Part shown: one piece after another, positions 45,701 through 56,182 of the stretch | Layout of the letters: every line of letters starts with the position of its first letter | Position numbering within the stretch: position 1 is the stretch's first letter | DNA from: Notospermus geniculatus | Lineage: Eukaryota; Nemertea; Pilidiophora; Heteronemertea; Lineidae | Direction: 5' to 3' | Assembly: GCA_002633025.1 (NCBI GenBank) | Contig: NMRB01000390.1 | Coordinates: forward strand, 296,787 to 360,786 | Length of the DNA stretch: 64,000 nt | Position numbers and translations under genes: made by a program | The notes under the pieces: generated by a model | Database searches by the model: none | Seen by the model: only the letters and a program-made list of their open reading frames with translations | What the model was told of the DNA's origin: nothing

Positions 45701-48700
45701 TGGTAAAGTAAAACGGGAATTACCTGACTGTCGAGCCCAAGTGTTAGCAGCATGATGAAGAAGAGTATAGCCCAGAGAGGGGAGACTGGCATGTATGTCA
45801 CAGCTGCAGGGTAAACGATAAACGCAAGGCCAGAACCTGAAGAGAAATGCTTGCATATAGGGAAAACACTTAGCCATGAGTTTGCGACGGGAGCGGACCG
45901 CACACAACTTTCATGGTGTGCTGCATTTTGAAATCATGTGACCTGAGAACGCCAAGTGATTGGCTGCATGTAGCCTCGACTTCAACTTATAACTCATAAC
46001 GCCCCCTACCGTCGCACACTAGGCGTCAACAGCCGATTTTGCTCTCCGCGCACACTTCACTTGCATGTGATCTGATCACATGTAATCAGATCACTTGTGA
46101 TATCGCTTGCTGTGCTGCTGGCTTTTTACAGTACTGTGTGACAGCAATTATTGCTGTCTGACAGCAATAATTGACTATCTGACAGCAAACTTTCGACAGA
46201 AAACTGTCACGTGGAGCGGCGCCTTTAAGCGGGTGATCCACTGCTGCGATTTTGGCTTGAGACGGGGTTGCGTTCCCTTGCGATTACCTTATAAGGACTT
46301 CCGATTGCCATATAAGGTAACCGCAAGGGAACGCAACCCCTTCTCAAGCCAAAATCGCAACAGTGGATCACCCGCTTTACTTACCACTGTCGACGACCTC
46401 CTCCACCGATGTTCCGAGTTTATGCGCCATATACCCCAGGTAGGAGAAGATGACGAAACCAGCGAATATACTGGTGGTACAGTTACCAATGGTGACGATG
46501 AGGGAATCTCTGTAAATAATCAAAATTGTCTGCTTCCTTATGGCTTATGCCTTTTTCAGTGACCAAACAACTACCGTTGTTTTCTACGGCTGACACGCCC
46601 ATATAGAGCCAACTTGCGAGAGAAAACTCTAAAGCCGGTGACAGACTGGCGCGTACCCGGCACGTCCTGCAGGCGTTCCGCCAATCAGATTATTCGGTAG
46701 GTGTTTCGGTCTTTTTTCCGCCTCCCCGATTGGTTGAACGCTTTCCCGACGCGTTGCTTACGCGCCAGCCTGTCACCGCCTTTACGCACACGAGCGCCTT
46801 TGTTGGGCCACATCGGCACTCTGCTTTTGTACTTTCCTTATTTAAGAAAACAATTTCACCAAAAACTACCGTTCCGGATCATAATTCCATTCACCTACCT
46901 AAGTACATTATTATGGAACCTGTTATAACTTGCAAGTGTTATAAGACCTCCCCAACTCGTCGATAGGGAGAAGAAAATCTGGACGGCGGCATCGTTCCAT
47001 ACCTGGCGAGGACGTAAGAAACCGAAAATCATGATCTATTTTTGATGAAACGTTAAAGGGAATGTTTCGCAAAGGTATGAAATGAGAATCGAAAAAAATC
47101 CGGCGCCACGTTAACCACCATGGGACCTAGGAGATTGTAAAGCGGCGAATCCACTGTCGCGATTTGGGTTTGAGACGGGGTTGCGGTGCCTTGCGATCGC
47201 CTTATCGGAAGTCCTTATAAGGTAATCGCAAGGGAACGCAACCCCGTCTCAAACCAAAATCGCAACAGTGGATCACCCGCTTAAAACCTAGCGTCCACTA
47301 GGGCGCGGACAAGACGCGGAATGCAAATTTAGTGAATCCGCATTCATTCGGCAACCACTCCGCATATTCTTGAAAGGTTCCGTTCACTGTCTTAATCATT
47401 CCGGAACAGTTCGCGGCATTTCTGCACGTTCGGGAAAGGGTAAAACGACCAATAGGACGTGATGCGGAAGCAATGCCGAAATGACACATTTGCTTCCCGA
47501 ACCCTTCCTAATGTTGTCGGCGCTCTAGTGGACGCCACCCTTAAAGGTTATAACTTAAAGATAGTATATCACGACTTCATTGTTTACAATGTTTGTAAAC
47601 ATGAATGCTGACATTATGTTATTTTGGACTTTTGGGACATGCCAACCCACCAAAATGAATACTTTTGGAATGAACAGAATTTCTAGAGGGGCATGCCACC
47701 AACAATTTACTCATAAGACAAAGAAAGCCTGGACATAAACACACAAAATGTAAATAAACAATGAATTTCGTGGCCCGCGAAAATATCCGTGATACATTAT
47801 CTTTAAAATAATTCCTTTATGATTTTGCATGTTCTTTATTTGGGGGCACTAAATATGGCAGTAGGACATCTACCGTTCAAGTTAGTGTTTGCCCTGATTT
47901 CAAACCGTAAACTTAAAGTAAAATTCCACTAATATGTAGGCCCCGGATGTAGGCCTACCGGTATTTCGTGTGTCAGTTTCTTAATCTATATCTTTATGGC
48001 TTATTGATAAATCAATTTTATCGTTGACATTACTCATTTATAAGAAGATAAGGTCAGCAAACTTTTTTTACGATGACCGAGTACTATACCAGTCAATGTG
48101 ACACTCCCTCCCCTGATAGAACATGCCAAACATCGAACCAAAAGCTGCGAATCCACTGTCGCGATTTTGGCTTGAGACGGGGTTGCGATCCCTTGCGATC
48201 ACCTTATATGGCAATCGGAAGTCCTTATAAGGTGATCGCAAGGGATCGCNNNNNNNNNNNNNNNNNNNNNNNNNNNNNNNNNNNNNNNNNNNNNNNNNNN
48301 NNNNNNNNNNNNNNNNNNNNNNNNNNNNNNNNNNNNNNNNNNNNNNNNNNNNNNNNNNNNNNNNNNNNNNNNNNNNNNNNNNNNNNNNNNNNNNNNNNNN
48401 NNNNNNNNNNNNNNNNNNNNNNNNNNNNNNNNNNNNNNNNNNNNNNNNNNNNNNNNNNNNNNNNNNNNNNNNNNNNNNNNNNNNNNNNNNNNNNNNNNNN
48501 NNNNNNNNNNNNNNNNNNNNNNNNNNNNNNNNNNNNNNNNNNNNNNNNNNNNNNNNNNNNNNNNNNNNNNNNNNNNNNNNNNNNNNNNNNNNNNNNNNNN
48601 NNNNNNNNNNNNNNNNNNNNNNNNNNNNNNNNNNNNNNNNNNNNNNNNNNNNNNNNNNNNNNNNNNNNNNNNNNNNNNNNNNNNNNNNNNNNNNNNNNNN

Positions 48701-51700
48701 NNNNNNNNNNNNNNNNNNNNNNNNNNNNNNNNNNNNNNNNNNNNNNNNNNNNNNNNNNNNNNNNNNNNNNNNNNNNNNNNNNNNNNNNNNNNNNNNNNNN
48801 NNNNNNNNNNNNNNNNNNNNNNNNNNNNNNNNNNNNNNNNNNNNNNNNNNNNNNNNNNNNNNNNNNNNNNNNNNNNNNNNNNNNNNNNNNNNNNNNNNNN
48901 NNNNNNNNNNNNNNNNNNNNNNNNNNNNNNNNNNNNNNNNNNNNNNNNNNNNNNNNNNNNNNNNNNNNNNNNNNNNNNNNNNNNNNNNNNNNNNNNNNNN
49001 NNNNNNNNNNNNNNNNNNNNNNNNNNNNNNNNNNNNNNNNNNNNNNNNNNNNNNNNNNNNNNNNNNNNNNNNNNNNNNNNNNNNNNNNNNNNNNNNNNNN
49101 NNNNNNNNNNNNNNNNNNNNNNNNNNNNNNNNNNNNNNNNNNNNNNNNNNNNNNNNNNNNNNNNNNNNNNNNNNNNNNNNNNNNNNNNNNNNNNNNNGTT
49201 TTCGTAAAACCAATGAGCGATGGGTCTCGTATCACATAGTTTTCGTAAAACCAATGAGCGATGGGTCTCGTATCACATAGTTTTCGTAAAACCAATGAGC
49301 GATGGGTCTCGTATCACAGTTTTCGTAAAACCAATGAGCGATGGGTCTCGTATCACATGTGCAGCACTCAGCACAAGACGGGTTGCCATTATTTTTGGTT
49401 TCTGTATGGTTCTTGGTGCCGCGACCTGACTACGGCGATTTGCACACAGCCGTTTTCATCCAGCTTTCGACTTACTTGTAATATTCTTCACTTGGTAATA
49501 TTCTTCGTCTGCCTGTCATGTTTTTGTATATTGTCTCATTCCACAGTCCGATGACCTCCCCTGATTTTGTGCATGTCCCATTCATTTCTTGCATTTCCAT
49601 TACCCCAGTACAGTTGATCGCAGGAAGACGTAAGCTACAATCTGTAAATACACGGAGGTTTAGAAATCAAACGATAAACGTAAACGTTAACGACAACGAC
49701 AACGACAACGTTATTTTTATACCGAAAATGCAATATAAAATCTGCTTAATGCATAGTATAAAAAAATTACGTTGTCGTAAAGTTTATGTTTGTCTCTTGA
49801 TTTCTAAACCCCCCTATTATTGGAAAACAAGCATACAAAGTCTGCTGTCCAAGTAACAAGAAAAGGAATGGCAATGGTCTGGTACTGGAGGCAATGATGA
49901 TAAGGTAATGTCAATGACAATTTAATCATTTGAACACAGTATTGGTGCAGACTGTCAAAACGATAATGAGTGGTACTGTGAATGATATTTTGCCATGTGA
50001 CGTCATTGCACCGTTTACGTTTATCATTCATTTTCTTAACCTCACTATAAATGTTAGGGAGGTTAAGAAATTAAACGATAAACTTTGACGACAACGTTAT
50101 TTTTCATAATCATTCACCAGATTTTATATTGCAATTTCGGTACAAAAATAACCTTGTCGTTAACGTTTACGTTTATCGTTTGGTTTCTTAACCTCTCTAT
50201 TAACATGCGATCTACGTACGGTCTGAATTCCACCAGTTGTCACAATCCCGCCAGGGTAGGTAGCTCGTGAAGGATGCGAACAGATAATAAATTGCCGTGG
50301 CTATGATCATGTTGTAATAGATACCGACAAGGCCTGAGACGACCATCATGGCTACTCCGAGACCTGGAACCAAAGAATGTTCGATTACTTGCCTAAAGGA
50401 AGAAGCTAAGAGCTATTGGAAGGGGGTATCCGGCCAGGCATCGATAGATGTCGTCGTGAGAGGTGTGAACGATGATGTATCTTTTCAGCCGCTTACCTTG
50501 AAACAAAGGTGCAAATTTCCAGCACGTCAGAGGCCCACTGCTACAGAACTGTCCAAGAGACAATTCCATAAAAAATATGGGAATGCCAACAAAAGTCAAC
50601 ATAATGATGTAAGGAATGAAGAAAGCTCCTCCGCCATTTCGGTAACAAAGGTAAGGGAAGCGCCAGACATTGCCGAGGCCCACGGCATACCCGAGACAGG
50701 AGAGTAGGAAGTCCAGCTTCCCCGTCCAGTTGCCCCTTTCCTTGTTTTCGTCTTCGCCGTAGTGCACTTTGCCGTCTGTTACGAGTTCACGCTGCAGGAG
50801 ACGAAAGAAGCTCATCAAATACGGATTCACGTTCAAGCACAAACCTTTTGCGGACGACATCATTTCTTGAGCCTGCAGCAGACGTCACCACTTTCGTCGC
50901 TCATACAGGCAATTTTCGTGCTCGCCACGAAAATGGCCAAGTGTGCTGTGGCCGGCAACTGCCACTCACCGCGGATATTCTGTGGTGAATACGAGTTGCC
51001 ACAAGTTGCCGAAAATCAAACCGGTTTGATTTCTCACCACAAAAATTGCCGCAGTTGCCAGTTGTGGTGATGCGTGGCCATTAGCTGCACACGAGACCAC
51101 TGAGTGGCGACGTCTGCTGTAAACCGGCAACCGCCACAAAAATTGCCGGCCACGAAAATTGCCTACGAGCAACGAAAGTGGTGACGTGTGCTGCTAGCTT
51201 TACAAGTACAATGTAAATACATCTCAGCCAAAGATAGACGGAAATACATGATGTAGGCTAAAATGTCTCTTTGATATGGGTAAAGGTAAAGCGACGACGG
51301 TCCCGATACGTACCGTTGATGTGCCATGACTGCTTGGATCGGGTGTCTCACCACCCACGGACCCCGACCTCGACGGAGTGTTCGATCTCCTGTATCCGCC
51401 ATCGGGATCGTATACATACACACCAGGGTCCATATCCGTCTTCACCACATCATCTCCAATGAAAGCTTTGTTGGGGGTGCCCCCGCTAGGGCCATCAAGG
51501 GATTTTTTCTTCTTCTTAAAGATGTTCTTCCTGTTTTTCTGCTTCTCTTGGTTGATGGTGGTCTCTGGGCTGTGAGAGCCGACATTGTCTTGAAGGTTGT
51601 CAGGCTGAAATAGGAACCACAACGTTACAATGGAACGCAAGGGAAGAGAGATTGGCCCTTCTTGTAAAACCAGCCCTCATGACAAGAAAAAAGTTTTTCT

Positions 51701-54700
51701 CTTAGATTATTTGATGCTCGTCTGTTGATTTTTCGTCCTTGGCAACAGGATTCACTGAGTGAACACAGCAAAAATACAATGTATATGTTGACGTCGGTGT
51801 TGTGACGAACGGCGAGCCTCAATCCCAGCCTGGCCGCGAATTTTTTGTTCCTAACTGATATATCCATTACGACCAACTTTTTTTCCCCAACCTATATAGC
51901 AAAAGCTAATCCTAATCCTAATTTTAATCCTAATCCTGATACTTCTCCCAACACTAACCCTAACCCAAACTCTAACCCTTACACTAACCCAACCATTAAC
52001 CCACCATTCACTTCGTAAATTTCATTTCGTAATGGATACACTGGTTAGGAATCTATACTGGTTGGGAAAAAAATTCGCAGCCATGGCCAACATTACACTT
52101 GGAATGACTGTTTATCATGAATCTATCAAACAAACAGAAATAAAGGAGTTCGGTAAGTAGAACATAAAGATCAAAACGATGACGATGGTGTGACGATGAT
52201 GATATTAGTGATGTGAGGAAGCCAACTGATGGAATCAGATACTGGAGATCAAAATGCCAGAAAATTCTGGAGGGTACTATTAAATGATCAAGGATACCTT
52301 TTTTGGGGAGGAGGAGGGAAAAGATGATGAATAATTAGAATTTGAGAAGAAAGAGGATAACATAAATGACAGAAGTGACAACTGAAACTGCAACGATTAT
52401 GTGAAACAGACATTTACAAAATAAACAACTATACCAACAACAAAGTGTAAAGTACATGTGTACAGTACATGTAACTTCCTCAAGGCCCTACCTCCAGAAG
52501 GTCAATCTTATCCGGCGAAAACTAGAATAGAAATGCAACAACTGCTTGGATGAGAAAGCTAATTTCTCGAGAGCATGTTAATGGTGAGGAAGCAAATTTC
52601 TGCGATCCTCTTTCACATTACCGGAAGCTGTCACTTTCACTTCTACTTGCGGGAGGTCGCTGCTTGGATGAGACGCCCTTGAATTATTATATGGCGGATG
52701 GCGGATGAGCGATGGCCTTGAAAAAATTTGATTTATTTTTCCCGATAATCCTCGAAAATTCACGATGGCTTTTCTCCGTTTTTCTGTCGGTCTTACAGAT
52801 ATTATGTAAACAGGAATAACATGCCCCGTTTGCCTTCTTGATATTGCATGTGATTTATTTGTGTCTAATAAACTCAACCTTGATTGTTATATTTTGTGGC
52901 AACTATTATTAACTCAGGAATCAATAACCATACCGACAGTACGTATTTTGGGCTGTTACAAGTCGACAAATCCTGTCAAAGGAATCACCATATCATCTGC
53001 TAGTTCGGTTCGTTGACCATCCATGCGTGTGGGTGTGATCTTTTTTTGTGTAATTTTCTCAAGTTATTTTCTCAATTTTTTTTCAATAAATATCATCACA
53101 TGCACCAGCTTCAAAGCAGTTTGAAAAACTATAACATGAAGTTTTTCCTATTGGGCTATCGTAGATAATATCATAAAGTGCCAATGATCATGACTAAAGT
53201 TAAGAGGTGTGACACTCTTTTATTTGAAGAGTACAGGAATTTTAGTGCAACTGTCAAGCCTTGAAATACTTCCTGGTGTAAAAGTGCTTGATAAACACGA
53301 CGTACGGTACTAGGTACGAAATAATTTCGGGCGGAAAGTGGCCTGCCAATCAATATTTTTTCGAGGTAAAGAGTACTTCACTCTTGGCATGTTTTTTCAC
53401 TATGGTATGTCTTCCACGTCATACAGCCGTCCGTTGCCCGGGTGATAATCATTAATAGAAGGCCGACAAAGATAAAATTAAAAGATACAAGGGACTTGCA
53501 GATTAAAATATCGAATTGTTCCCCTTAAATAAACTCTGGCAGGTAGGCAATGAATTGTTTCCTTGAAGGTTTCAAGGCTGGTTGCGGTGAATTGCCATGC
53601 ATTCTGGGGGGAGAGTTTCCACTTTCTCCTCGTCGTTGGCGGGAAGAATGAAACGTTAGGTTCACACTGCAGCGGAATCAACGGCGTCCCTTCCTACGAA
53701 ACAGTCTTCGTCGTCACAACAAAGGGAGAAGTGGGACATTTTTTGAATTTTGCGCGAATTTTTCAATTTCTCAAATTGGGAGAAAAAGTTTTCCCATTTT
53801 GAGAAATCTTCTTAAAATGACATGACATTTTGTCTGATTTTTCTAGTGATATTTCTCAAAATGAGAAAAATATTCTCCCAATTTAGAGAAATTGAAAAAT
53901 TTCACACTTCTTATTTTCCACTTTTATTTCTTACTCCCTTAACTGTATCAGGACCATTTCATGCATCGTCACGGTCCATGAGATTATCGTCTGCATGCGC
54001 TGCGTCAAGGCTGTTCACGGTCCTGTCTGTTTGCCATGGACTACGTTGAATGTTACATATGCAAATCGATGATGAGGAATATTGAATTCTATGGCATGTG
54101 ATCAATGCCTCTATTATTTACTGCACACTGGGGCTGAGATGTCATCCCAGCCTAGTGCACGTGCATACTGTACATTCAAATCATGCAAATAGAATTCTGA
54201 TTTATCGCAATATTATGACGACTTGATATCGCTTTAAACCACCCGGGCAGCCATCATTGCATTTCTTCAAAAGGTTCTCGAAATTGTAAACCAACTAGAT
54301 CCTAATAGATTAAGCCAAGGAATGATCTTCCTTGTGTACGTCATGACCTATAAATTGTGCCTCAAAGCAGAAGAGTATTGTCACTGAAGTCACTCTCCCT
54401 CTCGATTGCGTTTTTGATAGTCGAGAGGTTAAGAAATCGCTCCGTTAACGGTAAAACTAACGCTAACGTTATTTTTTACATTGCAAAATGTACATGTACG
54501 TCAGAAATAGCGTTAGCGTTAAGTGTTATCGTTAACGGAGTGGTTTCCCCGGGGTGGTTTCTTAACCTCTCGAATAGGCCTAGTGTCGATTCTGATGAAC
54601 TGAATCGGTGGAGCCTAAAAACTTTTCCCCACTCTTCGTGTGGATGATTGAAAAACTGGCCTTGGACGTACCCGGACATTGGCTTGATAGGCCTAGGCTT

Positions 54701-55247
54701 GGAGGAAAAATACAATGTAAAGCTGCCCATACACGATCAATATTATTGCACAATATGAGGATCACAATGGGCAATATTATTGTCAATCTTTCTTCTAACA
54801 TCGTGCTAGAAGCACACGACCACCCATTTGCGCCCCATATTGTGCAATAATATTGCGCCGTGTATGGGCGGCTTAAGCCAATATTATTGAAAGCTCCCTG
54901 GATGTCCAATATTATAATGTATCCACGATGGACTGTGCCGTGGCCAAAGATCGGAAATCAAACAAGTGCTGATTCAAAGGGAACCAGTCCCTTTTCATCA
55001 ATGCACAATAGTCTAGTTTTTGGCGTGTGGTTCATCGTTGAGAAGCGTGGACCCAAGTATTGGACCTCCATCCCCACAGTCAATCAGCTGTGACCTAGAT
55101 TACCAACTGCCCGGCCCCTCTGGATCCGCGCCTGAACCGAATACCGCGGGCTGACGATACGAAGGATCGTCTCAAATGACAATCGATGGACTGAAAATGA
55201 AGAAGGTTCAACCAACTTACCGTGTTGTATGATCCGTAGTTGTCCAT
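42778..55247 (-). CDS. SLC6 Na+/Cl--dependent transporter, glycine-transporter-like; TM4-TM5 lost in gap
   Basis: Twelve-TM plasma-membrane symporter of the neurotransmitter family. Minus-strand exons, phases checked: 55247..55221, 51604..51314, 50791..50497, 50363..50220, 49641..49476, [gap], 47002..46899, 46509..46385, 45836..45724, 45342..45211, 45034..44834, 44152..43985, 43374..42778. Long cytosolic N-terminus (about 125 residues, as in GlyT2). TM1 [22 protein letters not shown]3 [20 protein letters not shown]; extracellular loop 2 with Cys pair (RDCDN, SDHCS) and sequons NCT, NGT, NET, NMT; TM6 [20 protein letters not shown], close to the glycine-transporter form; TM7 [19 protein letters not shown]8-TM12 follow, then [13 protein letters not shown]4-TM5 (about 90 residues) are absent and probably sit in the 948-N gap. 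The C-terminal exon reads through a foldback element. The substrate is an inference. Confidence 0.88.
42977..43098. repeat. Foldback element inside the SLC6 last coding exon
   Basis: GGCCCGTCGGCACGATCCGA and its mirror CGGATCGTCTGGACGGGCC enclose GTTGGATGACGTTGGACGATG-type repeats. The SLC6 reading frame passes through the whole element without a stop. Confidence 0.85.
44191..44370. repeat. Foldback element in SLC6 intron before the TM12 exon
   Basis: AAAGCCTGCCGCACACTGGA and GCTATCTGCTGAGCAAAA are mirrored by TTTTGCTCAGCAGATAGC and TCCAGTGTGCGGCAGGCTT. Confidence 0.9.
45098..45190. repeat. AACGTTAACG-family element, half copy
   Basis: ACATTAAGCAGATTTTATAT ... ACGTTTATCGTTTGATTTCT then AGACCTCCC. 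One arm of the family; it ends about 20 bp from the donor of the exon ending at 45211. Confidence 0.8.
45440..45667. repeat. Foldback element, AAGTGGGAAATTTTGG family, copy 1
   Basis: GGGAGTAAGAAATAAAAGTG and GAAGTGGGAAATTTTGGAAT, TTTGCGCGAA are mirrored on the right (TTCGCGCAAAATTCCAAAA, CACTTTTATTTCTTATACTC). Second copy at 53725..53941. Confidence 0.88.
46228..46378. repeat. Foldback element, AAGCGGGTGATCCACTG family, copy 1
   Basis: AAGCGGGTGATCCACTGCTG and GACGGGGTTGCGTTCCCTTG arms, mirrored. On the transcribed strand it starts immediately after GTAAGT of the donor of exon 46509..46385. Confidence 0.92.
46630..46784. repeat. Foldback element, AAAGGCGGTGACAGACTGG family, copy 2
   Basis: TAAAGCCGGTGACAGACTGG ... 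CCAGCCTGTCACCGCCTTTA, with the same internal GCCAATCAG/TGATTGG pair as 14987..15140. Confidence 0.9.
47139..47284. repeat. Foldback element, AAGCGGGTGATCCACTG family, copy 2
   Basis: AAAGCGGCGAATCCACTGTC ... AACAGTGGATCACCCGCTT, with GGACTTCC/GGAAGTCC inside. Confidence 0.9.
47288..47540. repeat. Foldback element with GCGTCCACTAGGGCG ends
   Basis: AGCGTCCACTAGGGCGCGGA mirrored by GTCGGCGCTCTAGTGGACGC; lies directly next to the preceding element. Confidence 0.82.
47556..47810. repeat. GTGATACATTATCTTTAAA element, copy 2 (inverted)
   Basis: AAAGATAGTATATCACGACT ... CGTGATACATTATCTTTAAA; reverse complement of 42121..42360. The two form an inverted pair 5.2 kb apart, with the 3' half of SLC6 between them. 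Confidence 0.9.
48141..48249. repeat. AAGCGGGTGATCCACTG family, copy 3, cut by gap
   Basis: AAGCTGCGAATCCACTGTCG, GAGACGGGGTTGCGATCCCT, then the second arm starts (AAGTCCTTATAAGGTGATCG) and runs into N at 48250. Confidence 0.85.
48250..49197. other. Assembly gap (948 N)
   Basis: Flanked by a hairpin element on the left and a 41-bp tandem repeat on the right, both hard to assemble. The SLC6 exon(s) for TM4-TM5 should lie here: exon 49641..49476 ends in phase 2, and the next visible exon (47002) starts in phase 0. Confidence 0.95.
49198..49358. repeat. 41-bp tandem repeat at the gap edge
   Basis: Unit GTTTTCGTAAAACCAATGAG CGATGGGTCTCGTATCACAT A, four copies almost identical (the third loses two bases). 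The true array probably extends into the gap. Confidence 0.95.
49654..49814. repeat. Foldback element, AACGTTAACG family, copy 3
   Basis: GGAGGTTTAGAAATCAAACG, then AACGTAAACGTTAACGACAA; mirrored by TTTGTCTCTTGATTTCTAAA. It ends 12 bp upstream of the SLC6 exon 49641..49476 on the transcribed strand, so it supplies part of that acceptor region. Confidence 0.88.
50055..50200. repeat. Foldback element, AACGTTAACG family, copy 4
   Basis: AGGGAGGTTAAGAAATTAAA ... CGTTTGGTTTCTTAACCTCTC; it begins about 20 bp after the donor of SLC6 exon 50363..50220. Confidence 0.88.
50876..51194. repeat. Foldback element, GCAGACGTCACCACTTTCG ends
   Basis: GCAGACGTCACCACTTTCGT, GCAATTTTCGTG mirrored by CACGAAAATTGCC and CGAAAGTGGTGACGTGTGCTGC. 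The interior repeats GGCAACTGCCAC and GCCACAAAAATTGCC. Confidence 0.88.
51898..51998. repeat. Degenerate telomere-like CCTAAT/CCCTAA tract
   Basis: AATCCTAATCCTAATTTTAA followed by ACTAACCCTAACCCAAACTC and more ACCC units; interstitial and diverged, inside an SLC6 intron. Confidence 0.85.
51999..53724. other. SLC6 first-intron sequence, nothing further recognised
   Basis: AT-rich, includes GATGATGATATTAGTGATG-type simple sequence near 52180. No exon or clear element seen on either strand. Confidence 0.5.
53725..53941. repeat. Foldback element, AAGTGGGAAATTTTGG family, copy 2
   Basis: GGGAGAAGTGGGACATTTTT, TTTGCGCGAATTTTTCAATT mirrored by AATTGAAAAATTTCACACTT and CACTTTTATTTCTTACTCCC. Confidence 0.85.
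54417..54574. repeat. Foldback element related to the AACGTTAACG family
   Basis: TCGAGAGGTTAAGAAATCGC, CTCCGTTAACGG, AACGCTAACGTTATTTTTT; mirrored by GCGTTAGCGTT, CGTTAACGGAG and GGTTTCTTAACCTCTCGA. Confidence 0.85.
54719..54875. repeat. Foldback element, GCCCATACACG ends
   Basis: AGCTGCCCATACACGATCAA, TATTATTGCACAATATG mirrored by CATATTGTGCAATAATATTG and CCGTGTATGGGCGGCTT. Confidence 0.9.
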
Positions 55248-55427
55248 TTTGATAGGGTCTATTCCAATCAAACACAATGTATACCCTTTCCCACGGTTGG
55301 ACGGTTCATATTCATTTGCGTGCAGCTGGTTTTCACTATTACATTATTTTGTATAAGAATGGTTTCGGTCTAGTAATCCAGTACAATTTCGTACCTACAA
55401 TAGAACACCCCATATAAATCTTCTTAC

Positions 55428-55535
55428 CAAGCTTTCATGACGTGTTAGATTGCATTCAGGCGTGATGGCTCTGGGCATGCGCAATCTGCGGGTCTTCCCT
55501 CGCGTTGGCGCTGAAACTGGGCGTCCACCTGTCAT
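55428..55535 (-). CDS. Possible alternative SLC6 first exon
   Basis: An open frame starting ATG at 55535 (MTGGRPVSAPTRGKTRRLRM ... LTRHESL) ends at a good donor (AGCTTG|GTAAGA) in phase 0, as does the exon 55247..55221 (MDNYGSYNT). Either would fit the next SLC6 exon, which starts in phase 0. No sequence similarity supports it. Confidence 0.3.
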
Positions 55536-55891
55536 GGCTGTATTCACAGTCTCACTAAATGATGCTCCTGAACTGGTTGCTGTCACTAATACACGTCACT
55601 CATGCAGTGTACTGTTGGTCTCTTCCATGCGAACAATTTGGCATTGTGTGGACAATTAAACCACTTGATCTCATTCATTTTCTTTTAAGTGGCAGTTGAC
55701 CAATCACATTCAACTGGTGAATCTTATCAGTTTGGTATGAATTTAACTTTAAAAAAAAGATTTTATGATTTGAGACCGATAAAATGTTCGCCAATTATGG
55801 CTATGAGTCATCAGATCGCTCGTGAACGTCTACGCCGTACAGTAGGAAACGATAGGCCATGGAACGCTTTCAAAATAAAGCGCCCAGCCCT

Positions 55892-56036
55892 AAGGCCTGT
55901 TCAAACCAAAACCGCGCCGCGGGCCGCGACGGCGAAAAACGACGCGCGTTCATTGAACTTATTTTCCCGGCGGCGGTGAACGCGCGTCGTTTTTCGCCGT
56001 CGCGGCCCGCGGCGCGGTTTTGGTGTGAACAGGCCA
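55892..56036. repeat. Near-perfect GC-rich long hairpin
   Basis: Arms of about 60 bp: AAGGCCTGTTCAAACCAAAA, CCGCGCCGCGGGCCGCGACG, GCGAAAAACGACGCGCGTTC, mirrored almost exactly. Loop about 20 bp. It lies between the divergent SLC6 and USP19. Confidence 0.93.
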
Positions 56037-56052
56037 AGATAGATTCATACTT

Positions 56053-56182
56053 TGCGTTTTGCACTTTGCGCTTTGCGCGTGTCCGTTTCCTATGTGAATG
56101 CGTGGTAGAAAAGTAATTTTATTGTTGCCACCACAAACATAGGGAACGGACAAGCGCAAAGCTCAAAGCGCAAAACGGAGAC
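56053..56182. repeat. Foldback element with GCGCTTTGCGC-type arms
   Basis: TTTGCGTTTTGCACTTTGCG, GTGTCCGTTTCCTATGTG mirrored by CATAGGGAACGGACAAGCGC and AAAGCGCAAAACGGAG. Confidence 0.82.

Noticed and set aside
48068-49295. Long open frames of 350-390 codons on both strands
   Set aside because: They consist almost wholly of N from the assembly gap plus repeat sequence; no real coding content.
49198-49358. CRISPR-like array
   Set aside because: The 41-bp units are directly abutting with no spacers; it is a minisatellite in a eukaryotic genome.
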